Positions 17,080-25,648 of a stretch of 47,190 nucleotides of DNA are shown here, in pieces. The DNA is from an uncultured Lachnospiraceae bacterium. GTDB taxonomy: Bacteria; Bacillota; Clostridia; Lachnospirales; Lachnospiraceae. The position numbers and the translations under genes are program-made. The stretch covers positions 1 to 47,190 of the forward strand of contig CAJUHN010000003.1 in assembly GCA_910585935.1 (NCBI GenBank), given 5' to 3'. A model generated the notes under the pieces. The model searched no databases and was not told the DNA's origin. It worked only from the letters and a program-made list of their open reading frames with translations. The stretch's first letter is position 1; the number at the start of each line of letters is the position of its first letter.

Positions 17080-18603
17080 ATGAGCTTTATAGATAAATTA
17101 GAAGAAACATTAGAAGATATTTCTTATACAGAAAATGGCGCGCGAGGTTTTAAAACAACGGGAAAGAAACTATTGGACTTAAATTTCGGAGTGGCTTCTT
17201 TACGGAAAGAGTCAGAACAGAATATAGGAGATATGTTTTTTAAAGCATATCAAGAAGATAAAAAGGCAGCGTTACTCTGGCTTTTTTATGTGAGAGATAT
17301 CCGAGGAGGACTAGGAGAGAGAAGATTATTTCGTGTGATTTTATCTTATTTAGCTCATAATTGCAAAGAACTGCCCATTCGAGAATTGATTCCTCTGATA
17401 CCAGAATATGGAAGATATGACGATTTATACATCTTATTGGATACAGAATACAGAGAAGATGTACTTTCTTATATAAAAGAGCAATTCTATGCTGACCGAA
17501 AAGGAAAAGAACTCAATCAGCCGATTTCTCTTTTAGCAAAATGGCTGCCGAGTGTGAATACTTCCAGCATACAGACAAAAAAGAGAGGAAGAGAATTTGC
17601 GGCATATTTTGGAATGACAGAAAAACAATACCGCCAGACATTATCTGATTTGAGAAAATATTTAGATGTGGTAGAGCGTAAAATGTCAGCTGGACAGTTT
17701 GGAGAGATTGACTATTCTGCTGTTCCATCAAGAGCGAATTTAATCTATAAAAATGCGTTTTTAAAACATGATCAAGAAAGACGGCTTGCGTTTTTAGAAT
17801 CTTTAAAAAAAGGAGAACAAAAGATCCATGCGCAGGTATTGTATCCTCATGAAATCGTAGAGGCTTATAGGAATAAAGAAAGCTCCTATTATTCTTCAAT
17901 ATTAAAAGAATACGATGAAACATTAGAGCAGTTGTGGAAGGCATTGCCAGAAAATATAGCTTCCGATGAGAGCGCTATTGTAGTAGCTGATGGTTCAGGC
18001 AGTATGTTCGTTCCTGTCGGAAATGGAACAACCAGTGCTCTGTCAGTAGCAAATGCGTTGGCGATTTATTTCGCAGAGCGCTGTAATGGAGAATTTAAAA
18101 ATAAATATATCACTTTTAGTTGCACTCCTCAATTAGTAAATTTAGAAAAGGGAAAGAATTTAAGAGAAAAACTTCAGATCGCTTATTCTCATAATGAAAT
18201 GGCGAATACAAATATCTATAAAGTATTTGAGCTGATTTTACAGATAGGGATAAAACATAAGATGGGGCAGAACGAATTACCGCAAAATATTATTATCATC
18301 AGTGATATGGAATTTGATTCCTGTGCAGAAGGAGCAAATGAAACAGCCTTTGAAAAGATAGAAAAAGAATATGAAGCTCATGGATATCATCTGCCTAGAT
18401 TAATCTTTTGGAATGTGAACAGCCGAACAAATACCATACCAATAAAAGAAAATACATTAGGAGTTGCATTAGTCAGTGGCTTTTCTATAAATATTTTAAA
18501 CATGGTGATGTCAAAAAAATTAGACCCTTATGAAGTTCTATTAGATATCTTAAAAGATGAGAGATATCAGCCAGTGGCAGAAGTGATAGAGAATATAATG
18601 TAA
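17080..18603 (+). CDS. DUF2828-like TROVE/vWA protein (Ro60-like RNA-binding candidate)
   Basis: A 507-residue protein. The start is ATG 17080, supported by GAGGGGA at 17064-17070; the frame is open from 17053 but lacks a site there. The N-terminal two thirds are helical (DMFFKAYQEDKKAALLWLFYVRDIRGGLGERRLFR, then YGRYDDLYILLDTEY), like the HEAT-type ring of DUF2828/TROVE proteins. The C-terminal third is a von Willebrand A domain with an intact metal site DGSGSM (D304, S306, S308) and IIIISDMEFD. Ro60/Rsr proteins use this layout to bind Y RNAs and defective RNAs. The tRNA-like RNAs immediately upstream, under one promoter, support a similar role. The exact RNA partner is an inference. Confidence 0.85.
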   Translation: MSFIDKLEETLEDISYTENGARGFKTTGKKLLDLNFGVASLRKESEQNIGDMFFKAYQEDKKAALLWLFYVRDIRGGLGERRLFRVILSYLAHNCKELPIRELIPLIPEYGRYDDLYILLDTEYREDVLSYIKEQFYADRKGKELNQPISLLAKWLPSVNTSSIQTKKRGREFAAYFGMTEKQYRQTLSDLRKYLDVVERKMSAGQFGEIDYSAVPSRANLIYKNAFLKHDQERRLAFLESLKKGEQKIHAQVLYPHEIVEAYRNKESSYYSSILKEYDETLEQLWKALPENIASDESAIVVADGSGSMFVPVGNGTTSALSVANALAIYFAERCNGEFKNKYITFSCTPQLVNLEKGKNLREKLQIAYSHNEMANTNIYKVFELILQIGIKHKMGQNELPQNIIIISDMEFDSCAEGANETAFEKIEKEYEAHGYHLPRLIFWNVNSRTNTIPIKENTLGVALVSGFSINILNMVMSKKLDPYEVLLDILKDERYQPVAEVIENIM

Positions 18604-18643
18604 GACAAATGATAGTTATATAAAACTTCTTATAGAAAAACTT

Positions 18644-18695
18644 AAGCGATTTATAAAACAGCTTATCTTTTCGCTGCTTTATAAATCGCTTTTTC
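18644..18695 (+). terminator. strong bidirectional terminator
   Basis: AAGCGATTTATAAA (18644-18657) pairs perfectly with TTTATAAATCGCTT (18678-18691), followed by TTTT on the plus strand and preceded by GAAAAACTT, which supplies a T-run on the minus strand. It serves the convergent DUF2828 gene and nanA. Confidence 0.88.
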
Positions 18696-18759
18696 TTATA
18701 AGATTGTCCGTTTCATGAAAAAGTCAGTTTATAAAGTGATATCACATTTAATTTCTGGT

Positions 18760-19677
18760 TTATAGATTTTTGCTTTCTTCTACTGCCTTACGGATATCTT
18801 GATAGAGTTTGATAATTTCAGGATCTTTTTCATCTACTGGCAGGAATGGGAGTCTAGGATCGCCAATATCAACTCCATCTAAACGAATGATGGTTTTACA
18901 TGCCCCATACATAGAAGAAAAAGAGCAGAGGCGATAAATGAGTTCTGTTACAGTAACCTGCAGCTTTTTCGCATTTTCAATATCACCGCGTTTAATTAAT
19001 TCATCTAGTTTTAGATATAGTTCTGGCATCGCTCCATAAGTACCACCGATTCCAGCATCTGCACCCATCAATCTGCCCGCTAAAAATTGTTCATCAGGTC
19101 CATTAAATACAATAAAATCTTCTCCTCCAGCTTGTTTGAATCTCAAAATATCATGGCAAGGTTCGGAAGAACATTTTAATCCAGCAACACGTTCATTTTT
19201 TAGCATACGGTGGAACAAATTCATAGAAAGATTAAAACCAGTGAGTTGAGGAATGTTATAAATAAAAAATGGAAGGTCAGCGGCTTCTGTAATTTTGGTC
19301 CAATGTTCATATACACTTTCTTCGCTCGGTCTATAATAAACACATGGAACAGCAGAGATAGCAGCAGCACCAGCTTGTTCTGCATGTTTTGCCAGCATAG
19401 CAGAATGTTTTGTAGAAGCACAGCCTACATGAACGATGACAGCTAATTCATCTTGTGCTTCTTCTGTAACAGCTTCTACAATACGTTTTCTTTCTTCATT
19501 ATCCAAAAGAAAACCTTCTCCTGTGCTGCCACAGACATATAAACCTTTAATTCCTTTGTTTATGTAATAACGGGTCAATTTTTTGGTAGCTGCTAAGTCA
19601 ATTTCACCATTTTTATCAAAAGGAGTATTGAGAGCTACCGTCACATTTTTAAAACGTGATACATCATATTTTGACAT
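18760..19677 (-). CDS. nanA: N-acetylneuraminate lyase
   Basis: NanA splits sialic acid into N-acetylmannosamine and pyruvate. The 305-residue protein is of the usual length and carries the DHDPS-family motifs: GSTGEG (50-55), the proton-relay Tyr in IYNIPQLTG (Y140), and the Schiff-base lysine K168 (VAGLKCSS). The gene lies divergent from nanE, with 227 bases and back-to-back promoters between them, so the cluster is controlled as two transcripts. It would act in the cytoplasm together with NanK and NanE, which are encoded next door. No sialic-acid transporter or sialidase lies in this window. Confidence 0.93.
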   Translation of the reverse strand: MSKYDVSRFKNVTVALNTPFDKNGEIDLAATKKLTRYYINKGIKGLYVCGSTGEGFLLDNEERKRIVEAVTEEAQDELAVIVHVGCASTKHSAMLAKHAEQAGAAAISAVPCVYYRPSEESVYEHWTKITEAADLPFFIYNIPQLTGFNLSMNLFHRMLKNERVAGLKCSSEPCHDILRFKQAGGEDFIVFNGPDEQFLAGRLMGADAGIGGTYGAMPELYLKLDELIKRGDIENAKKLQVTVTELIYRLCSFSSMYGACKTIIRLDGVDIGDPRLPFLPVDEKDPEIIKLYQDIRKAVEESKNL

Positions 19678-19725
19678 AACAAACCTTCTTTCTTGAAATT
19701 TATATTGGTATATTTTCTCTGAAAT

Positions 19726-19754
19726 ATTATAACATTTTTTTTAGAAAAATACAA
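19726..19754 (-). promoter_or_regulatory. possible nanA promoter
   Basis: On the minus strand, TTGTAT (19754-19749) and TATAAT (19731-19726) are separated by 17 bases, about 50 bases before the nanA start. The -10 box is perfect and the -35 box is weak. Confidence 0.45.
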
Positions 19755-19790
19755 CTAAAAAGCAAAAAAAATTCTTTTTTATTCATAATG

Positions 19791-19819
19791 TTGAAAAAAA
19801 TTTTCTTATATGATATAGT
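19791..19819 (+). promoter_or_regulatory. possible promoter of nanE and the following genes
   Basis: TTGAAA (19791-19796), 17 bases, then TATAGT (19814-19819). Transcription would start near 19826, which rules out the frame's earlier ATG at 19788 as the nanE start and leaves about 80 bases of leader before 19905. Confidence 0.5.
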
Positions 19820-19904
19820 GATAAGAAAAAGGAATGTAATAAAATTTCAAAATAGAAAAACTAAAAAAATAGAAAGCATAAAGTGCTTTAGAATGGAGGA
19901 AAAA

Positions 19905-20591
19905 ATGGAAAAGGAAAAGATTATACAACAAATCAAAGGAGGTTTAATTGTTTCTTGTCAAGCATTAAAAGAAGAACCTCTCTATAGTTCTTATATCATG
20001 TCGAAAATGGCATATGCGGCGATGTTGGGAGGTGCAGCAGGAATAAGAGCGAATACCGTAGAAGATATCACAGAAATCAAAAAGGTTGTGGATCTGCCGA
20101 TCATAGGAATTATAAAAGAAGTATATGAAGACAGCGATGTCTACATCACTCCTACTATGGCAGAAGTTGACAAATTAGTGGCATGTGGAGTAGAAATTAT
20201 TGCTACCGATGCGACAAAGAGAGAAAGACCAAAGAAAGCATCACTGGATACATTTTTTAAGGAAGTTCGTGAAAAATATCCAAATCAGCTATTTATGGCA
20301 GATTGTTCTACGATAGAAGAAGGATTACATGCAGCAGAAATAGGGTTTGACTTTATCGGGACAACCATGAGTGGCTATACTTCTTATACAAAAGGAACAA
20401 CATTGCCTAACTTTGAGATGATGAGGACATTAGCAGAAAAGAGCCAGAAATTAGTGATTGCAGAAGGTGGAATCTGGTCGCCAGAAGAATTAAAGAAAGC
20501 GTTAGAACAAGGAGTTCATGCTGCAGTAGTTGGTACAGCGATTACAAGACCGATGGATATCACAAAGAGATTTGTAAAGGCAATTTCATAA
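19905..20591 (+). CDS. nanE: N-acetylmannosamine-6-phosphate 2-epimerase
   Basis: NanE converts ManNAc-6-P to GlcNAc-6-P, the step after NanK. The protein (228 residues from ATG 19905, behind GGAGGA at 19895-19900) has the TIM-barrel signatures of the family: GGLIVSCQALKEEPLY at the start, LPIIGIIKE, IIATDATKRERP, FMADCSTIEEG, DFIGTTMSGYT and AEGGIWSPEE near the phosphate site. Length matches the family. The open frame extends 39 codons upstream but has no support. It heads an operon with the YhcH-family gene, the kinase and an RpiR regulator. Confidence 0.93.
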   Translation: MEKEKIIQQIKGGLIVSCQALKEEPLYSSYIMSKMAYAAMLGGAAGIRANTVEDITEIKKVVDLPIIGIIKEVYEDSDVYITPTMAEVDKLVACGVEIIATDATKRERPKKASLDTFFKEVREKYPNQLFMADCSTIEEGLHAAEIGFDFIGTTMSGYTSYTKGTTLPNFEMMRTLAEKSQKLVIAEGGIWSPEELKKALEQGVHAAVVGTAITRPMDITKRFVKAIS

Positions 20592-20617
20592 AAAACAGCC
20601 CAGAAAAGAGGAAGACT

Positions 20618-21070
20618 ATGATTTATGATGAATTAAAAAATATTGCACGCTATAAGGGAATCTCTCTCTATTTAGATAAAGCGATTGAATTTTTGGAAAA
20701 GACAGATTTAGCTAGTCTGCCAATAGGGAAAACAGAAATTTTTCAGGAAAAAGTATTTGCAAATGTAATGGAAGCACAGGCGAAAGAGGAAACAGAAGTG
20801 GAGTTTGAAATTCATAAAAGATTTATGGATATTCAAATTGATATAGAAGGGACAGAATGTATCCAAATCGGTCTAAATGCAGAAATAGATTCTGCTTTAT
20901 ATAACGCAGAAACAGACTTTGGAACAGTGACATGTCAAAAAAGCGCAGACTGTATCATGGGTGCAGGTCGATTCATTATCTGTATGAAAGAAGAACCACA
21001 TAAACCTAGTATTGCCGCAAAAGAAGACAGAAATTTAAAAAAATGTGTGATAAAAGTTTTTGCAGAATAG
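20618..21070 (+). CDS. YhcH/YjgK/YiaL (DUF386) family protein
   Basis: This 150-residue protein has the family's cupin-like pattern: EVEFEIHKRFMDIQIDIEGTE with the metal-binding HxxxxD-type segment, and MKEEPHKPSIA with a second His. Related proteins in sialic-acid operons (NanQ in E. coli) speed the opening or anomer exchange of sialic acid, which would fit its place between nanE and the kinase. It begins 26 bases after nanE behind AAAAGAGGAAG and ends 10 bases before the kinase start. The exact role is inferred from operon context. Confidence 0.85.
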   Translation: MIYDELKNIARYKGISLYLDKAIEFLEKTDLASLPIGKTEIFQEKVFANVMEAQAKEETEVEFEIHKRFMDIQIDIEGTECIQIGLNAEIDSALYNAETDFGTVTCQKSADCIMGAGRFIICMKEEPHKPSIAAKEDRNLKKCVIKVFAE

Positions 21071-21080
21071 GGAGAAGAAA

Positions 21081-21968
21081 ATGAAGATAGCCACATTAGA
21101 TATCGGAGGAACTTCTATTAAAACAGGCAGATTTCAGGAAGGAAAACTTGCTGAGGTAAGGGAATATGATACAGATGCCAAACTAGGCGGAGATCATGTG
21201 ATAAAAAAAGCGATAGAAATTTTAGAAGGATTTCCGGAAATAGATAGAATCGGAATCAGCACAGCAGGACAGGTGGATTCAAAAGCAGGAAAAATTCGAT
21301 ATGCCAATTCTAATATCCCCGGATACACAGGAATGGAGATAAAGAAGATACTAGAGGAAAAATTCAAAGTTCCAGTAGCAGTAGAAAATGATGTAAATGC
21401 CGCTGCTATAGGAGAAGCTGTTTTTGGAGCAGGAAGAGATATTTCTCATTTTCTATGTCTGACTTATGGAACAGGAGTGGGAGGAGCTATTGTAATAGAT
21501 AGGCAAATCTATACAGGACATCGATTTTGTGCAGGGGAGTTCGGGGCGATGGTAGTCCATGCTTCTGATAGAAATCCAAAAGAAGATATGTTCAGCGGCT
21601 GCTATGAACGCTATGCTTCCACTACAGCATTAGTAAAAAAAGCATTACAAGTCGATGAAACCTTGAAAAATGGGAGAATCATTTTTTCCAGATTAGAAGA
21701 AGAAAAAGTCAAAAAAATAGTAGAAGAATGGATTTTAGAAATTATATATGGGCTGACTACTTTAATCCATATTTTTAATCCGACTTGTGTAGTATTAGGA
21801 GGCGGGATAATGGGTCAAACATATGTGATAAAAAGAATCCAAGAATTATTATATGATAACATAATGCCCAGTTTTCATGAAGTCATGATAAAACAGGCAG
21901 AACTAGGAAACACAGCAGGACTTTTGGGTGCAGCTCAGTGCGCCTTAGAAATAGGAGATGAAAAATAG
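21081..21968 (+). CDS. nanK: ROK-family kinase, probable N-acetylmannosamine kinase
   Basis: The 295-residue protein starts at ATG 21081 behind AGGGAGAAG (the frame also runs to a TTG at 21060). It opens with the ATP-phosphate loop IATLDIGGTSIKTG, has the ROK signature VENDVNAAAIGEAVFGAG, then YGTGVGGAIVI, and the sugar-site HRFCAGEFG. The zinc motif CxCGxxGCxE of many ROK proteins is reduced to FSGCYERYAS, as in other kinases that lack the metal. Placed between nanE and an RpiR gene, it most likely phosphorylates ManNAc made by NanA. Other sugar substrates cannot be excluded. Confidence 0.85.
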   Translation: MKIATLDIGGTSIKTGRFQEGKLAEVREYDTDAKLGGDHVIKKAIEILEGFPEIDRIGISTAGQVDSKAGKIRYANSNIPGYTGMEIKKILEEKFKVPVAVENDVNAAAIGEAVFGAGRDISHFLCLTYGTGVGGAIVIDRQIYTGHRFCAGEFGAMVVHASDRNPKEDMFSGCYERYASTTALVKKALQVDETLKNGRIIFSRLEEEKVKKIVEEWILEIIYGLTTLIHIFNPTCVVLGGGIMGQTYVIKRIQELLYDNIMPSFHEVMIKQAELGNTAGLLGAAQCALEIGDEK

Positions 21969-21990
21969 AAATAAGGAGAAGATAGGTGGA

Positions 21991-22848
21991 GTGGAATCAG
22001 ATAATTTAATTTTAAAAATACAATCCTCTTATAACCAGTTGACAAAGGCAGAAAAAAAAGTGGCAGATTATGTTTTAAACAATCATCAACAAGTATTATA
22101 TATGTCTATCACAGATTTAGCAGATGCATGTGAGGTAGGGGATACGAGTGTATATCGTTTTTGCCGAACAATGGATTTACAAGGATATCAGGAATTTAAA
22201 ATGAAACTATCGCTTAGTTTAGGAGCTGAAAATCATTTAAAAAAAGAATTAAAAAGTCTGAAAGCGAATGGTGACCATTTTACAGAAATGGCAGATATGG
22301 TGAAAACAATCAATATACAAGCGATTGAACAGACTAGAATGTTATTAAATAGAGAAAGCTTTTCTCAAATATTAAATATGCTAAATGAGGCAAAAAATAT
22401 CTATTTTTTTGGAATAGGAGATAGTTTATTAACAGCGCAGGAGGCGAGAAATAAATTTCTTCGGATAACAAACAAGGTACATTGTGTGACAGATCCACAT
22501 ATGCAGGCAATGACCGCTTCTTTAGTTACAAAAGAAGATTTTATCATTATTATTTCTTATTCTGGCGCTACCAAAGATAATATCCAAGTTGCGAAATTGG
22601 CGAAAGAATCAGGTACAAAGATAGCATGTATCACACATTTCCAAAAGTCTCCACTGACAGCATATTCCGACGCAGTTTTATTATGCGGTTCACAAGAAGC
22701 TCCATTAGAAGGAGGATCTATGTCAGCAAAAATGAGTCAGTTATATTTAATTGATTTATTATTTCAGGAATATTATACCAGTAATTATGAAGAAAGCAAA
22801 AAAAATAATGAATCCACCTCAAATGCTGTAGTGAATAAAATACTTTAG
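21991..22848 (+). CDS. RpiR-family regulator of the nan genes
   Basis: The protein has an N-terminal HTH_6 domain (LTKAEKKVADYVLNN, MSITDLADACEVGDTSVYRFCRTMDLQGYQEFK) and a C-terminal SIS sugar-phosphate domain (NIYFFGIGDSLLTAQEARNKF, IIIISYSGATKDNIQVAKLAKESGTKIACIT). The open frame begins at ATG 21958, inside the kinase gene, but AGGAG touches that ATG directly. GTG 21991 has AAGGAG 12 bases upstream, so I prefer it (285 residues). By analogy with NanR of Gram-positive bacteria it would sense ManNAc-6-P or a similar phosphosugar and control both divergent nan transcripts. Confidence 0.85.
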   Translation: MESDNLILKIQSSYNQLTKAEKKVADYVLNNHQQVLYMSITDLADACEVGDTSVYRFCRTMDLQGYQEFKMKLSLSLGAENHLKKELKSLKANGDHFTEMADMVKTINIQAIEQTRMLLNRESFSQILNMLNEAKNIYFFGIGDSLLTAQEARNKFLRITNKVHCVTDPHMQAMTASLVTKEDFIIIISYSGATKDNIQVAKLAKESGTKIACITHFQKSPLTAYSDAVLLCGSQEAPLEGGSMSAKMSQLYLIDLLFQEYYTSNYEESKKNNESTSNAVVNKIL

Positions 22849-22941
22849 AAGACAATAAAATAAACTTTTTTAGGAAATATTTAAAAACATTAGAATCTAA
22901 AAAGACTAGAGAAAAAGATAAATGAACATAAGGAGAAAAAG

Positions 22942-23787
22942 ATGATAGAAAGTGCAATCGGTTCAAGAGAAAATATAAGAATTATTGATTCCGCAGAATA
23001 TGGATCTTGTAAAATTGAGATCATGGAGTATCAAAAATTATTAGGTTCTACTAATACGAATAGTGCCATTGACCTTTATTATATGGAAAAGCAGAATATG
23101 AAAGCGAGACAGATCGCGATTTACTTGAATAATGATGCTGTAGCGATAGAGCCGGGAGCTATGAGTTATTTTAAAGGAAATATAGAGATGGTTTCTGGTG
23201 TTACCATGGGAAATGCGTTAGGAAGAGTGTTTTCGAGTATTACGACAGGAGAACAAATAGCACAGCCAGAATATAAAGGAACAGGATATGTAGTTTTAGA
23301 GCCATCTTTTAAACATTTCTTATTATTAAATTTGGATAATGAAGATATTATCGTAGATAAAGGAATGTTCTATTGCGCACAAAAAAGTGTAAAAGTATCT
23401 TCTATTTCCCAAAAAAATATTTCATCGGCACTTCTAGGAGGAGAAGGGATTTTTCAAATACGTTTGCAGGGCAGTGGGTTAGTTGTATTAGAATGTGCTG
23501 TTCCTAGTACAGAGATTAATATTATTGAGCTAAAAGATGAAGTGCTGAAAGTGGATGGAAATTTTGCAGTACTTCGTTCTGGGAATATTGAATTTACTGT
23601 AGAGCGGTCAGCAAAGACATTAATCGGTTCGGCTGTGAGCGGAGAAGGGCTTGTAAATGTATATAGAGGAACAGGAGCGGTTTGGTTAGCGCCTAGTATT
23701 AAAATTTATAATACGATTAATAGAGCTAGAATGAGTGAACTTTCTTCTACACAGAGTTTAAATATGAATACAAGTAATAGTCGGTAG
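22942..23787 (+). CDS. AIM24-family protein (TIGR00266-like)
   Basis: This 281-residue protein is almost entirely beta structure, with the family's typical segments: AIYLNNDAVAIEPGAMSYFKGNIEM, GTGYVVLEPSFKHFLLLNL, DEDIIVDKGMFYCAQKSV-like and LGGEGIFQIRLQGSGLVVLE. Homologues in yeast mitochondria stabilise membrane complexes; the bacterial role is unknown. It has its own AAGGAG site 94 bases after the RpiR gene. The N-terminal 60 residues are less typical. Function is not predicted beyond the family. Confidence 0.8.
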   Translation: MIESAIGSRENIRIIDSAEYGSCKIEIMEYQKLLGSTNTNSAIDLYYMEKQNMKARQIAIYLNNDAVAIEPGAMSYFKGNIEMVSGVTMGNALGRVFSSITTGEQIAQPEYKGTGYVVLEPSFKHFLLLNLDNEDIIVDKGMFYCAQKSVKVSSISQKNISSALLGGEGIFQIRLQGSGLVVLECAVPSTEINIIELKDEVLKVDGNFAVLRSGNIEFTVERSAKTLIGSAVSGEGLVNVYRGTGAVWLAPSIKIYNTINRARMSELSSTQSLNMNTSNSR

Positions 23788-23819
23788 GGGAGGGGGATAT
23801 TTGGATTAGAGGTTCGCCC

Positions 23820-23957
23820 GGCAAGGTATACTTATTCCAACGAAACCGCGCTTTCGCTCCGTTCCAGACGTAGCGGTACTAAGCGCACAGCCTGTAGGCT
23901 GTTTGCTAAGTGCCGACGTCTTCCAAGGGGTTTCTTTTGGAATAGGTATACCTTGCC
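23820..23957 (+). repeat. dispersed palindromic element, copy 3 (core +)
   Basis: The arms differ from copy 1: GGCAAGGTATACTTATTCC on the left and GGAATAGGTATACCTTGCC on the right, still pairing with one mismatch. The apical hairpin is CAGCC/GGCTG, again different in sequence but paired. It lies just after AIM24 and faces copy 4 across 128 bases. Confidence 0.9.
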
Positions 23958-24085
23958 GGAGCTAGTTTGTTATCATGGGCTGATTTGTGAAGTTTGATAT
24001 TTCCAGCTTGAATGTTTTGAGAAAATTATACCTGTTAGTGTGAAAGTTACTTTTTACAGATTAGAAAAGCCGATAAACTAGCGGA

Positions 24086-24222
24086 GGGAAGGAACTATTC
24101 CAAAAGAAGCCCCTTGGAAGACGTCGGCACTTAATGAGCAGACCTGTCAGGGGATGCGAATTTAGTGTCCGCTACGTCTGGAATGGAGCGAGAGCGCGGC
24201 TTCGTTGGAATAGTTCCTTCCC
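24086..24222 (-). repeat. dispersed palindromic element, copy 4 (core -)
   Basis: Arms are GGGAAGGAACTATTCC and GGAATAGTTCCTTCCC: both sides carry the GGGAAGG/CCTTCCC change, so pairing is kept. The apical part is GCAGACCTG...GGATGC. The left flank is ATAAACTAGCGGA. It lies upstream of the DUF4474 gene. The 128 bases between copies 3 and 4 hold no gene that I can see. Confidence 0.9.
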
Positions 24223-24339
24223 GTAAGCGAACCTTTGACTTTAAAGTAGTCTAGGTTTATAGAATAATTGTTTTTCCTTTTCGGTTAAGAATCACTTATT
24301 ATTAAAGTTAGAATAAAATATAGTGAGTAGAAGGAAAGG

Positions 24340-25647
24340 ATGATAGTTATGCTCATACCTATTTTGATCACAATAGCAGTTATTGTTTTAATAATAGGAA
24401 TATTTGTTCTAATTTGGCATCTGAGAACAAAACGTTTTCAGCCTACGAGAGATAAATTAATACAACAGAATCAAATAAATAAAGATTTGGAAGAATTTGG
24501 ATTTGCATATGATTTAAAGGGTGATTATTTTTATTCTTTGATGGATTGCTGGCAGAGAGAAGTTGGATATTGTAAACTCTATGATGAAGGTGCTCCCCTT
24601 TTTAATATGATAATGGACTGTGAGCCAGTGACATTTTCTTATGGCGGAAAGAGATGGTTGATTGAACTTTGGAAAGGGCAGTATGGAATCACAACAGGAG
24701 GAGAAGTAGGAATTTATAATACCAATAGAGAGGATATTGATACAGACAAATTCCAAGGAACTTTTTATGAAAATATTTCTGATCAAGAACGTTTGCCTAT
24801 ATCTTTTGTACTGAGAAAAAATGGAAAAGTATTGATGAAAAGAAAAGATTTGCATTGGTGGTTGACAGGGTTTAAGTTGGGTGAATTTTCTACAACAGAT
24901 TCTTTGACCATGGATGTGAAAATAGTATTTCCAAATCAAGAGATGTGTGAAGCTTTTACAGGAGGGCTAAGAGCGATTGGTTATCAGAGAAAAGAGTTTT
25001 CTGTAAGGGGAAGAAGAGTTACTGTGCATTATACGAAACCTCATAGTTCACAAACATTTACTAGAAATCCTGTTCAGGAAGCGTTAGTACAGCAAACAAA
25101 TGAGAATAATTGTAAACTTTATGAAACAGCAACAAGAAAGTATACAGATACTTTAGATAAAATAGAATATTTAAAAACAGCTATGCCAGAATTATATGAG
25201 GTGTTTTTACATTCTCTATATGCAAATGGGTTATATAAGGCGTTTGATTGGATAAGAGAAATTATATTTGATAAACCATCATATCCACCAAAACCACCTT
25301 ATGAACCAGAACCACCATGTAGACCAAAGCCACCGTGTTTTCCAGAACCACCGTGTAGACCGAAACCACCGTGTAGACCAAAGCCACCGTGTTCTCCAGA
25401 ACCACCATGTAGACCGAAGCCACCGTGTAGACCAAAACCACCATGTTGTTCTTCTGTTTGTCGGTTAAATGATGAATATATTGACTATAATCAGATGGAA
25501 AGACAAGATGATAGGATAATATTAGATCAGGAAGATTTTTTTGATAATGTAGATTTATATGATTATAATGAAGAAATATATACAGAACGAAGAAGCTCTA
25601 TGAAACAATCACAAGAAAATGAAGAAGATATTCTTGGAGGTAGATAG
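24340..25647 (+). CDS. DUF4474-like membrane protein with Cys/Pro repeat tail
   Basis: This 435-residue protein has one N-terminal membrane segment (residues 4-27, LIPILITIAVIVLIIGIFVLIW). A domain follows that I associate with DUF4474 of Clostridia (NKDLEEFGFAYDLKGDYFYSLMDCWQREVGYCKLYDE, then GKRWLIELWKGQYGITTGGEVGIY). Residues 313-367 are nine hexapeptides of the type C-R/F/S-P-K/E-P-P, followed by CCSSVC and an acidic, Tyr/Asp-rich end. The repeat could bind metal or form disulfides. The gene starts behind AAGGAAAGG, and its end overlaps the ribosome site of the metallophosphoesterase, so the two are probably co-expressed. Function is unknown. Confidence 0.75.
   Translation: MIVMLIPILITIAVIVLIIGIFVLIWHLRTKRFQPTRDKLIQQNQINKDLEEFGFAYDLKGDYFYSLMDCWQREVGYCKLYDEGAPLFNMIMDCEPVTFSYGGKRWLIELWKGQYGITTGGEVGIYNTNREDIDTDKFQGTFYENISDQERLPISFVLRKNGKVLMKRKDLHWWLTGFKLGEFSTTDSLTMDVKIVFPNQEMCEAFTGGLRAIGYQRKEFSVRGRRVTVHYTKPHSSQTFTRNPVQEALVQQTNENNCKLYETATRKYTDTLDKIEYLKTAMPELYEVFLHSLYANGLYKAFDWIREIIFDKPSYPPKPPYEPEPPCRPKPPCFPEPPCRPKPPCRPKPPCSPEPPCRPKPPCRPKPPCCSSVCRLNDEYIDYNQMERQDDRIILDQEDFFDNVDLYDYNEEIYTERRSSMKQSQENEEDILGGR
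25276..25446 (+). repeat. 18-bp tandem repeat coding for a Cys-Pro hexapeptide
   Basis: About nine 18-base units code for YPPKPP, YEPEPP, then CRPKPP, CFPEPP, CRPKPP, CRPKPP, CSPEPP, CRPKPP, CRPKPP. A 54-base higher-order pattern is visible. Nucleotide identity between units is high, which favours slippage and length variation between strains. Confidence 0.85.
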
Positions 25648-25648
25648 A

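Noticed and set aside
25262..25468. Open frames on both strands over the Cys/Pro repeat
   Set aside because: They arise from the 18-bp repeat unit read in other frames; the DUF4474 frame is the real one.
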